Shown here piece by piece: positions 8,609-15,751 of a DNA stretch of 64,000 nt. The DNA comes from Pseudomonas multiresinivorans. GTDB lineage: Bacteria > Pseudomonadota > Gammaproteobacteria > Pseudomonadales > Pseudomonadaceae. Every line of letters starts with the position of its first letter. The first letter of the stretch is position 1. A model generated the notes under the pieces. That model saw only the letters and a program-made list of their open reading frames with translations. It was not told the DNA's origin and did not search any database. The translations under genes were made by a program, and so were the position numbers. The DNA is taken from assembly GCF_012971725.1 (NCBI RefSeq), contig NZ_CP048833.1, forward strand, positions 620,001 to 684,000. Reading direction: 5' to 3'.

Positions 8609-9043
8609 ATGTCCCGCATGACCAGTCAGCTCAACGAACTTATCGAGATCACCCGCGACGGCCAGCGCTTCTACCAGCACGCCATCCAGGAAGTGAAGGA
8701 TGCTCGTCTGCAGAGGCTGTTCCAGTCCATGGCGCAGGCCAAGACCGACGTCATTAATGCCCTCGCCGGCAAGGTTGCCGCCAACCATGAGGACCCCGCC
8801 ACCGGCGGCACCCTGCTGGGCAAGCTGCGCCAGGTCTACGCCGACACGCGCGCCACGCTGGCGAGCGACGAAGGCGCCACCTACGTCGCCCAGCTGGAGG
8901 AAACCGAGGATCGCATCCTCCATGCCTTCGAGGACGCCATGGAGAAAGGCACGCCGGAAACCCAGGCGTTGCTGCGTGCCGAGCTGCCCAAGGTGCGGGC
9001 CTGCCATGACCAGATGAGCCAGCTCAAGCATTCGCTGAAGTGA
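8609..9043 (+). CDS. PA2169/DUF2383-family four-helix protein
   Basis: This 144-residue all-alpha protein is charged and has no signal peptide: L-N-E-L-I-E-I-T-R-D-G-Q-R-F-Y near the N-terminus, then long amphipathic helices with repeated Glu/His positions, as in the ferritin-like PA2169/DUF2383 group. The biochemical role of that group is unknown, though some are stress-associated. GCAGGAG precedes ATG 8609. It lies 32 bases after the BON gene and shares its likely sigma-54 promoter. Confidence 0.75.
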   Translation: MSRMTSQLNELIEITRDGQRFYQHAIQEVKDARLQRLFQSMAQAKTDVINALAGKVAANHEDPATGGTLLGKLRQVYADTRATLASDEGATYVAQLEETEDRILHAFEDAMEKGTPETQALLRAELPKVRACHDQMSQLKHSLK

Positions 9044-9192
9044 CGTGGTTCACAGGGCGCAGGGACGCGCCCTGGACGCGGGGTTGCAAAACGCACGACC
9101 AATCCTCCCCCATCGTGCAGGATGCAGCTCAAAGGGACTTTAGTACTAGATTCAACTTATTGATTTATAAGGTAAAAATAGAAAATCCAAGA

Positions 9193-9209
9193 CTGGCACG
9201 CGGCGTGCA
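9193..9209 (+). promoter_or_regulatory. Candidate sigma-54 (-24/-12) promoter upstream of small membrane protein gene
   Basis: CTGGCACGCGGCGTGCA carries the full TGGCACG block with GG at 9195-9196 and GC at 9207-9208, ten bases apart; only the first T of TTGCA is replaced by G. A start near 9220 would leave about 100 bases of leader before ATG 9322. The 45 bases upstream are AT-rich. A TTGCAA at 9084-9089 sits at nearly the same distance from the -24 element as the TTGCAA upstream of the first site. No overlapping sigma-70 promoter is obvious. Confidence 0.65.
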
Positions 9210-9321
9210 ATTTCTCTGATAAGCCAGTCAACAAACCACCCGCGGCGGCGAGAGCGAATAGTCCGAGAGAAAACGGACCGAAGCTCGAACAAGAAGACCG
9301 GAGGCGGGCAGGAGAAACGGG

Positions 9322-9639
9322 ATGAACAGTGGAATGAACAGCCAGGTGCAAGTCGCACGAATCGATGTCTGGAGCCGGATCTTCTTCGCCGGTGCCCTTG
9401 TGCTGCTGCTGATCAATCAGGTTCAGCTGCAGATGCAGGTCTCCCGCACCCAGGCTGCCAGCACTACGGCCGCTTACGTCCCGACCACCTCCAGCACGCC
9501 TGGCCTGTACCGCGAAGCTTCGCGTTATCCACAGGCCGCCCCAGCTCGCAACCAGGCTCAGGTGCTGCCAGCCCCGCAGGCGCAGACCCAGGCACAGGTC
9601 CAGCCGATGGCGCGACCGCAGGGCGGCTGGGTGTTCTGA
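9322..9639 (+). CDS. Small single-pass membrane protein, function unknown
   Basis: I do not recognise this 105-residue protein. One hydrophobic segment at about residues 18-36 (F-F-A-G-A-L-V-L-L-L-I) follows an N-terminus with a few charges. The rest is low-complexity, rich in Gln, Ala, Pro, Thr and Ser, with AQ/PQ repeats near residues 70-95 and a C-terminal GGWVF. It is probably a membrane-anchored protein with an unstructured exported tail. GCAGGAGAAACGGG precedes ATG 9322; MNSQ at residue 5 is an alternative start. It lies downstream of the second sigma-54-like site. A DnaA box is embedded at 9525-9533. Confidence 0.65.
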   Translation: MNSGMNSQVQVARIDVWSRIFFAGALVLLLINQVQLQMQVSRTQAASTTAAYVPTTSSTPGLYREASRYPQAAPARNQAQVLPAPQAQTQAQVQPMARPQGGWVF

Positions 9640-9813
9640 CCGAATTCATGAATCGCCGGCGGGCCGAGGGCCTGCCCGATATGTCCGCAGTGCCCGGAAG
9701 TGCCCGGGCGGACAAAGCCTCCCGGAGGCTGCCTTGCGAATACTCCGCGGGCTTTCACTGGAGCAGGCACCCGGAGCGGGTGCCGAACCGACAACGAGAA
9801 GAGGAGAGACCCC

Positions 9814-9975
9814 ATGCTTAGCTGGGCACTGACATTCCTGATCATCGCCATCATCGCCGCCGTACTGGGCTTTGGTGGTATCGCAGGCGCAGCCACCAGT
9901 ATCGCCAAGATCCTGTTCGTGATTTTCCTGGTGCTGTTCATCGTGTCGTTCTTCATGGGTCGTCGTCGAGGTTGA
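9814..9975 (+). CDS. DUF1328 (UPF0391) small membrane protein
   Basis: This 53-residue protein is two hydrophobic helices joined by a Gly/Ala turn (F-G-G-I-A-G-A-A) and ending in M-G-R-R-R-G, the standard form of UPF0391/YtjA proteins, whose function is unknown but whose expression is often stress-induced. The start is ATG 9814, preceded by GAGGAGAG; an upstream in-frame extension from 9700 has no support. It sits between the unknown membrane protein and ivy and is likely co-regulated with them. Confidence 0.88.
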   Translation: MLSWALTFLIIAIIAAVLGFGGIAGAATSIAKILFVIFLVLFIVSFFMGRRRG

Positions 9976-10015
9976 TGCCCACGGACCAGGCTGAAGACGA
10001 GCAAGGAGCTTACCG

Positions 10016-10486
10016 ATGAGTTTTACCCGCAGCCTCCTGCTGTCCCTTCTGCTTGCCGGCGCCGGGGCGAATGCCCTGGCCGCCGAGGCGGACAAGGACG
10101 CGCAGTACCGCCTCAACGAGCTGATCGCCACTGACGAGCAGTACCGTGAAACCTGGCAATCGGTGGTCAAGGACGAGAGCCGCCTGCCGGACTGGGTGAT
10201 GAACCTCAGCGGCACCGCCACGCCGATGCAGGCGGTGGACGAGCAGGGTGACAAGTATCTGGTGGGGCAGCTGTGCGAGCAGCACAACTGCGCCGCCGAA
10301 CGGTTGTACGTGGCCTTCACCTGGGACAAGGACAAGGCCTACGCGCTGTACGTGAAGGTTCCCGAGAACCTTCCGGCGGACAAGTCGCCGAGCAAGCACG
10401 CCAGTTTCCGCTGGCTCGGCGAGCCGGACGACTCGGTGAAACGGATCCTCGACGACCAGCTCAAGAGCGATCCCAACTGGTATTGA
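10016..10486 (+). CDS. ivy: Periplasmic inhibitor of vertebrate-type (c-type) lysozyme
   Basis: Ivy proteins dimerise in the periplasm and plug the active site of c-type lysozyme; they may also restrain the cell's own lytic transglycosylases. The 156-residue product has a signal peptide (cleavage after A-L-A, near 23) and the family loop as C-E-Q-H-N-C, equivalent to the inhibitory CKPHDC loop of E. coli Ivy with both Cys and the key His kept. P. aeruginosa has two paralogs; position near algB suggests this is the PA5481 type. GCAAGGAGC precedes ATG 10016. Confidence 0.88.
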   Translation: MSFTRSLLLSLLLAGAGANALAAEADKDAQYRLNELIATDEQYRETWQSVVKDESRLPDWVMNLSGTATPMQAVDEQGDKYLVGQLCEQHNCAAERLYVAFTWDKDKAYALYVKVPENLPADKSPSKHASFRWLGEPDDSVKRILDDQLKSDPNWY

Positions 10487-10628
10487 TGCACCGATTTCGA
10501 ATACCGCGTCGCCATTAAGGCGTACGCATGGCCAGGGGGCCGGGACGTTCGGGATGCGCCATGTCTTGAGCGACCCAGGGGTACAGGGAGTACCTCCGCG
10601 TCAGCGGGCTGGGTCAGGCAAGGCGTAC

Positions 10629-10659
10629 GGAACCGGGGCGACGCGCTCGCACCGGTTCC
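10629..10659. repeat. Inverted repeat in the ivy / DUF3313 convergent gap
   Basis: GGAACCGG (10629-10636) and CCGGTTCC (10652-10659) form an eight-base perfect stem with a 15-base loop. There is no T-tract, so it is a weak candidate bidirectional terminator between convergent genes. The remaining gap (10487-10675) holds nothing else I recognise. Confidence 0.4.
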
Positions 10660-10675
10660 GGGGCGCCATCACAGG

Positions 10676-11335
10676 TCAGGGCTTGAAGTTGGCCGCGTCG
10701 CGCGCCCAGCCATCGAGCACCGGCTTCAGGTCGTCGAGGGTGAGGTGGGTGCTGGAGTTCTCCAGCGTCTTGCCTGCACCCTTGCGCACTACCTTGGCGA
10801 CCGGCTTGCTGGTCGCGCCATCCAATGCCTCGAATTCCACGAAAACCTCGGTGTCCTGGTCACGCGTGCCGATGGCGGTCGAAGTAGCCGCTACCACCAG
10901 AGCGATCGGGATGACTTCATAGGCGTGCAGGCCTTCGTTCGATACGTCCACACCGCTGATCGCGGTGCGCAGCACCAGCGTGTCGCGGTCAGCCTGCTGG
11001 ACGATGCGGTAGCGGCTGCCCAACTGCAGTTCGACCTGCTTCTTCAGGTAGTCGGGAATTTGGTTGAGGGTTGTCTGATCGAGGTTTTCGGTCGGCTTGG
11101 GCGGCGGGTAGTAGACCGGCCGCTCGACCAGCACCGAGCTGTAGTTCGCGAGCTTCAGGTTCGGGTCGACCCAGCGCAACACCGGCTGGCCACTGGGCGA
11201 AGTGGCGGGCTTGAGTTGCGAGTAGTCGCCGAGGAAGCCCGAGTACTGCGAGGCGTCCGGTTTCTGGCTGGAACAGCCGGCCAGCGCAAGGGCGCCGGCG
11301 AAAAGCAGGGTGGGTACTACAGAGCGTCGCGTCAT
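10676..11335 (-). CDS. DUF3313 family lipoprotein
   Basis: This 219-residue lipoprotein begins with a signal ending L-A-L-A-G-C-S (Cys near 21). The mature part begins Q-Y-S-G-F-L-G-D-Y-S-x-L, the DUF3313 N-terminal signature, and ends in a domain containing V-F-V-E-F-E and V-V-R-K-G-A-G-K. The family is widespread in Gram-negatives without assigned function. A weak hydrophobic stretch (I-P-I-A-L-V-V-A-A) lies near residue 140. It is monocistronic and convergent with ivy. Confidence 0.8.
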   Translation of the reverse strand: MTRRSVVPTLLFAGALALAGCSSQKPDASQYSGFLGDYSQLKPATSPSGQPVLRWVDPNLKLANYSSVLVERPVYYPPPKPTENLDQTTLNQIPDYLKKQVELQLGSRYRIVQQADRDTLVLRTAISGVDVSNEGLHAYEVIPIALVVAATSTAIGTRDQDTEVFVEFEALDGATSKPVAKVVRKGAGKTLENSSTHLTLDDLKPVLDGWARDAANFKP

Positions 11336-11900
11336 GGAGCGTCCTTATTCAGAGTGTCACCGCGTTGTGTTTTCACCACATCGAACAACCCATTGCTTAT
11401 CCGGCTGTCGCGGCGGCAGGGTATCCGCACCCTTGCTCGAACCCGCTCGAACTTCACTGATGTCGGTCAATTCGGACTCAGGCAGATTCGTCCTACAATG
11501 CCTCGCCGATTCCCGTCGGCCGAATCGACGGCCCTCCGGCATCTCAATAATGAAGAGCGGAATCCGACACTTATCCACAGTGCCTGCTTTCCCGCCAGCC
11601 TCGCAGTCGAAGGGCCCTTTTCCTCGCCCTCGGCCATCCATGACGGTCCCCTGGCGGCGACCGTACATCCGGTAACAAGAATCCGCCCGTGAGCGCGCGC
11701 GGACTTCTCATCCGAACAATCCGGGCCATTGATGGCCAATCAGCAGCAAGCCTAGACGGCTTTGCAGAGCGCTGCGTGACAGGCATCGAGGAACCTGGGT
11801 CATGCAGAAAATCAAGGGTCTTACGACCTGGAACCAAGGTTTCAGATGCCTTTTCCTATGCCGATTGTGCATGGGGTAGGCGTTTCCGGCATTAGACGGG
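11336..11900. other. Long gene-free stretch upstream of gltP
   Basis: About 565 bases hold no credible coding region: short frames on both strands lack ribosome sites and recognisable products. One exact DnaA box lies at 11571-11579. The segment 11740-11890 is less GC-rich and contains several short direct and inverted repeats (GGGTCTTACGACC near 11815 forms a small hairpin), ahead of a terminator-like hairpin. A non-coding RNA or long regulated leader of gltP is possible, but I cannot assign a family. Confidence 0.35.
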
Positions 11901-11935
11901 AAAGGGGTGGGTCGGAATCATGCGCCCCTTTTTTC
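11901..11935 (+). terminator. Terminator-like hairpin 66 bases before gltP
   Basis: AAAGGGG (11901-11907) pairs with CCCCTTT (11925-11931), and the T-run continues to 11934. No annotated gene precedes it on this strand within 1.4 kb, so it would end either an unannotated transcript or a gltP leader (attenuation). The stem is only seven pairs and the loop is 17 bases, so stability is moderate. Confidence 0.5.
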
Positions 11936-12000
11936 GCTGGCCGTCGGCATCCCGATGGTTCGGCGACCCCGACTTCCACAAGAATCAAGGGTGACTCACT

Positions 12001-13350
12001 ATGGGCAAAGCCAAGCTCAGCCTCGCCTGGCAGATCCTCATCGGCCTGGTACTCGGAATTGCACTGGGCGCCGCGCTCAACCATTTCAGCGCGGAAAAGG
12101 CCTGGTGGATCAGCAACATCCTCCAGCCGGCGGGCGATATCTTCATCCGCCTGATCAAGATGATCGTCGTTCCGATCGTCATCTCCTCGCTCATCGTCGG
12201 CATCGCCGGCATGGGTGATGCGAAGAAACTCGGCCGCATCGGCCTGAAGACCATCATCTACTTCGAGATCATCACCACGGTCGCCATCGTGGTCGGCCTG
12301 CTGCTGGCGAACATCTTCCAGCCCGGCGCCGGCATCGACATGAGCACCCTGGGTACTGTGGATATCTCCCAGTACGCGCAGACCGCCAAGGAAGTCGAGC
12401 ACCCCCACGCGTTCATCGAGACCATCCTCAACCTGATCCCGTCGAACATCTTCGCGGCCATGGCCCGCGGCGAGATGCTGCCGATCATCTTCTTCTCGGT
12501 GATGTTCGGCCTGGGCCTGTCTTCGCTGCCGGCGCCGACCCGCGAGCCCCTGGTGAAGATGTTCCAGGGCGTGGCCGAGGCCATGTTCCGCGTCACCCAC
12601 ATGATCATGCGCTACGCCCCCATCGGCGTGTTCGCGCTGATCGCCGTGACGGTGGCCAACTTCGGCTTCGCCTCGCTGCTGCCGCTGGCCAAGCTGGTGG
12701 TGCTGGTGTACTTCGCCATCGCCTTCTTCGCCTTCATGGTGCTGGGCCTGGCCGCACGCCTGTTCGGCTTCTCCATCATCAAGCTGATGCGCATCTTCAA
12801 GGATGAACTGGTCCTGGCCTACTCCACCGCCAGCTCCGAGACCGTGCTGCCGCGCATCATCGAGAAGATGGAAGCCTACGGCGCGCCGAAAGCGGTCAGC
12901 AGCTTCGTGGTGCCCACCGGCTACTCGTTCAACCTCGATGGCTCGACCCTGTACCAGAGCATCGCGGCGATCTTCATCGCCCAGCTCTACGGCATCGACC
13001 TGTCCATCGGCCAGCAGTTGATGCTGGTGCTGACCCTGATGGTCACCTCAAAGGGCATCGCCGGCGTGCCGGGCGTTTCCTTTGTGGTGCTGCTGGCGAC
13101 CCTGGGCAGCGTGGGCATTCCGCTGGAAGGTCTGGCCTTCATCGCCGGCGTCGACCGCATCATGGACATGGCGCGCACCGCGCTGAACGTGATCGGCAAC
13201 GCCCTGGCCGTGCTGGTCATCTCCAAGTGGGAAGGCGTGTACGACGCGCAGAAAGGCGCCCGTTACTGGCAGGCCATGCAGAACGGTCGCGTTGAAGCCT
13301 TCCTCGAAGGCGAGAGCGCGGACGGCAAGGAAAGCCCCGCCGCTCACTGA
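12001..13350 (+). CDS. gltP: Proton/glutamate-aspartate symporter (DAACS family)
   Basis: This inner-membrane dicarboxylate/amino acid:cation symporter has 449 residues, the usual family length, with about eight membrane helices plus two re-entrant loops. Signatures include I-K-M-I-V-V-P-I-V near residue 55, the serine-rich T-A-S-S-E-T loop (HP1) near 280, the N-L-D-G-S motif near 310, and G-V-P-G at HP2. It resembles E. coli GltP and P. aeruginosa PA5479. A preceding AAGGGTGA acts as a modest ribosome site. It is flanked by its own terminator at 13369-13400. Confidence 0.93.
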   Translation: MGKAKLSLAWQILIGLVLGIALGAALNHFSAEKAWWISNILQPAGDIFIRLIKMIVVPIVISSLIVGIAGMGDAKKLGRIGLKTIIYFEIITTVAIVVGLLLANIFQPGAGIDMSTLGTVDISQYAQTAKEVEHPHAFIETILNLIPSNIFAAMARGEMLPIIFFSVMFGLGLSSLPAPTREPLVKMFQGVAEAMFRVTHMIMRYAPIGVFALIAVTVANFGFASLLPLAKLVVLVYFAIAFFAFMVLGLAARLFGFSIIKLMRIFKDELVLAYSTASSETVLPRIIEKMEAYGAPKAVSSFVVPTGYSFNLDGSTLYQSIAAIFIAQLYGIDLSIGQQLMLVLTLMVTSKGIAGVPGVSFVVLLATLGSVGIPLEGLAFIAGVDRIMDMARTALNVIGNALAVLVISKWEGVYDAQKGARYWQAMQNGRVEAFLEGESADGKESPAAH

Positions 13351-13368
13351 CCCGCAAGGGTTATCCAC

Positions 13369-13400
13369 AAGGCCCCGGCAGCGTCCGGGGCCTTGTCGTT
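13369..13400 (+). terminator. Rho-independent terminator after gltP
   Basis: AAGGCCCCGG (13369-13378) pairs with CCGGGGCCTT (13385-13394) across a six-base loop, followed by GTCGTTT. An exact DnaA box (13361-13369) touches the left arm. Confidence 0.85.
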
Positions 13401-13458
13401 TCTGGCGTCGGTGGGGTCCGTGCCGCTATCATCCGGGCCATTCCAAGGGGGACGATCC

Positions 13459-14688
13459 ATGCTCAACGGCCTGTGGCTGAGCTTTTTCATTGTGGCGGCT
13501 GTCACCGCGCTTTCCCGCTGGCTGCTGGGCGGCGAAGCCACCGTCTTCGCCGCCATGGTGGAAAGCCTGTTCGCCATGGCCAAGTTGTCGGTGGAAGTCA
13601 TGGTGCTGCTGTTCGGCACCCTGACCCTGTGGCTGGGCTTCCTGCGCATCGCCGAAAAGGCCGGGCTGGTGGAAAAGCTCGCGGTCGTCCTTGGCCCCCT
13701 GTTCCGCCGCCTGATGCCGGAAGTGCCTGCCGGTCACCCGGCCATCGGCCTGATCACCCTGAACTTCGCCGCCAACGGCCTGGGCCTGGACAACGCCGCC
13801 ACGCCGATCGGCCTGAAGGCCATGAAGGCGCTGCAGGAACTCAACCCCAGCAGCACCACTGCGAGTAATGCGCAGATCCTCTTCCTGGTGCTCAACGCTT
13901 CCTCCCTGACGTTGCTGCCGGTGACCATCTTCATGTACCGCGCCCAGCAGGGCGCGGTGGATCCGACCCTGGTGTTCCTGCCGATCCTCCTGGCGACCAG
14001 CGCCTCCACGCTGGTTGGTCTGCTCAGCGTCGCCGTGATGCAGCGCCTGCGTCTGTGGGATCCGGTCGTGCTGGCCTACCTGATTCCCGGTGCGCTGGCG
14101 CTGGGTGCCTTCATGGCCTTGCTCGCCGGGCTGTCCGCCACAACGCTGGCGCAACTGTCCTCGCTGCTGGGCAACCTGACGCTGTTCGGCATCATCATGT
14201 TGTTCCTCGTCGTCGGCTGGCTGAAGAAGGTGCCGGTGTACGAAACCTTCGTCGAAGGCGCGAAGGAAGGCTTCGATGTCGCCAAGAGCCTGCTGCCGTA
14301 CCTGGTGGCGATGCTCTGCGCCGTTGGCGTGTTGCGCGCCTCAGGTGCGCTGGAGATGGCACTGGACGGCATTCGCTGGGTGGTCGAAGGCGTGGGCTGG
14401 GACACCCGCTTCGTCGATGCGCTGCCTACCGCGCTGGTCAAGCCGTTCTCCGGCAGCGCCGCGCGGGCGATGCTGCTGGAGACCATGCAATCCCACGGCG
14501 TGGACAGCTTCCCGGCCCTGGTAGCCGCCACCGTGCAGGGCAGCACCGAGACCACCTTCTATGTGCTGGCCGTGTACTTCGGTGCCGTTGGCATTCAGCG
14601 TGCGCGCCATGCCGTGGGTTGCGCGCTGCTGGCAGACCTCGCCGGCGTGCTGGCGTCCATCAGCGTCTGCTACTGGTTCTTCGCCTGA
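13459..14688 (+). CDS. Fused SpmA-SpmB-like nucleoside-recognition membrane protein
   Basis: This 409-residue membrane protein has two 'Gate/nucleoside recognition' halves: residues about 1-200 resemble SpmA (N-F-A-A-N-G-L-G-L-D-N-A-A-T-P) and about 240-409 resemble SpmB (G-A-K-E-G-F-D and Q-G-S-T-E-T-T-F-Y). In Bacillus the two are separate spore-maturation proteins; in non-sporulating proteobacteria the fused form is a carrier of unknown substrate. ATG 13459 is preceded by AAGGGGGAC and gives the expected N-terminus; the longer frame from 13393 overlaps the gltP terminator. Its last 19 bases overlap the convergent gene at 14670. Confidence 0.85.
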   Translation: MLNGLWLSFFIVAAVTALSRWLLGGEATVFAAMVESLFAMAKLSVEVMVLLFGTLTLWLGFLRIAEKAGLVEKLAVVLGPLFRRLMPEVPAGHPAIGLITLNFAANGLGLDNAATPIGLKAMKALQELNPSSTTASNAQILFLVLNASSLTLLPVTIFMYRAQQGAVDPTLVFLPILLATSASTLVGLLSVAVMQRLRLWDPVVLAYLIPGALALGAFMALLAGLSATTLAQLSSLLGNLTLFGIIMLFLVVGWLKKVPVYETFVEGAKEGFDVAKSLLPYLVAMLCAVGVLRASGALEMALDGIRWVVEGVGWDTRFVDALPTALVKPFSGSAARAMLLETMQSHGVDSFPALVAATVQGSTETTFYVLAVYFGAVGIQRARHAVGCALLADLAGVLASISVCYWFFA

Positions 14689-15320
14689 AGCTGGCGGGTC
14701 GCCCCGCGCTTCGTCTGCTCCTGAAACAGCAGCCATTCGCGCTGGATCACCTGGTAGGGGACGAAGACACTGAGCCGCTCCATTCCGGCCAGTTCCGGTC
14801 GGTTCGCCGGCGGCGTCCAGCCGGCACGGAAGCCGATGTTGATCCCGAGCACGCTGCCATCTCCGGCCAGCAGCGGGCCGCCGGACATGCCCTTGGCCAT
14901 CGCGGCATCGTGCACGCCGTAGCGCTCGGTACTTCGCGAACCGGAGTTGACGAATGGAACCGGCCAGACCCGACCCTGGGAGCTCACAGGGATCATCAGC
15001 GTGCTGCTGCCGATGGCGGTCACCCTTTCACCCGGGCGGAAATCCCGCCAGTGCGGAACTTCACCCACTGCCTTGTGGGCGATGAACAGCAGGTCGCAAC
15101 CTGTGCTGCAGCGGTACGCCTGATTCATCAGATAAGGGGTGTGGGCCGCGGTTACCGCGTAGTCGGCGTTCCACTGCACCGCGGAAGCAACCAGCAGGCC
15201 GGGCAGTGGCGGGCCTGACAGGACCTGGAAGTAGCGCTCGGTCAGGCGACTGTCGGTTTCCGGCGATACCCAGCCATTGCATCCTGTCAATGTCAGGATA
15301 AGTAGGAAACTCCATTTCAT
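14670..15320 (-). CDS. Trypsin-like serine protease lipoprotein (degenerate or regulatory)
   Basis: This 216-residue protein has a short lipoprotein signal (L-I-L-T-L-T-G-C, Cys near 14). The body resembles a chymotrypsin-fold protease: a T-A-A-H-T motif (candidate catalytic His near 60), an Asp-containing middle region, and G-M-S-G-G-P (Ser near 145) followed by L-G-I-N-I. Two Cys near 70 (C-S-T-G-C) could form a disulfide. The catalytic Asp is not obvious, so activity is uncertain. The upstream region is strikingly AT-rich. The 3' end overlaps the SpmAB-like gene. Confidence 0.65.
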   Translation of the reverse strand: MKWSFLLILTLTGCNGWVSPETDSRLTERYFQVLSGPPLPGLLVASAVQWNADYAVTAAHTPYLMNQAYRCSTGCDLLFIAHKAVGEVPHWRDFRPGERVTAIGSSTLMIPVSSQGRVWPVPFVNSGSRSTERYGVHDAAMAKGMSGGPLLAGDGSVLGINIGFRAGWTPPANRPELAGMERLSVFVPYQVIQREWLLFQEQTKRGATRQLQAKNQ

Positions 15321-15751
15321 ATCACTAGCCTTTTCCGTTTAATTTGTGGGAAAAGTTAATGATTATTGAAGGAAAGTTCCTATATAAAATTAGGATTTAT
15401 TACTCAGTAAAATAGCTTGTTAATAATCTTATATGGCGAAAGTTTCCTAGGAAGTTTCTGAAGGAAGTTGATGGGAAGTTTCAGGTAGCAACTTGGGCGT
15501 CGAAGAAACCCGGATAGTTGATTTTCCTTATCAAGACCATGATGGTTTTTGCCGACGAACAGCATCGAAGCTTTCGCGAAGCTTTCAAACCCATGTAATT
15601 CACACCTTTCAGCCATTTTTCGATTGTCTGATGTCGGTCATTACACATAGGGTTACAAATACGTCGACCCTCCACTGCCCCGATCCACCCGGATGGCGAC
15701 TGTCGATTTCCTTCGTGGAAATTCCCGTGTGTCAGCCTGAGTGATGTCCCC
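15321..15751. other. AT-rich intergenic island between protease-like lipoprotein and citA
   Basis: Bases about 15321-15480 are far more AT-rich than anything else in the window and contain palindromes TTACTCAGTAA (15400-15410) and TTCCTAGGAA (15444-15453), plus repeated GGAAGTT(TC) units between 15370 and 15480. No credible gene was found. It must hold the divergent promoters of both flanking genes. Its composition suggests binding by an H-NS-like silencer (MvaT) or a scar of transferred DNA. Confidence 0.5.
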
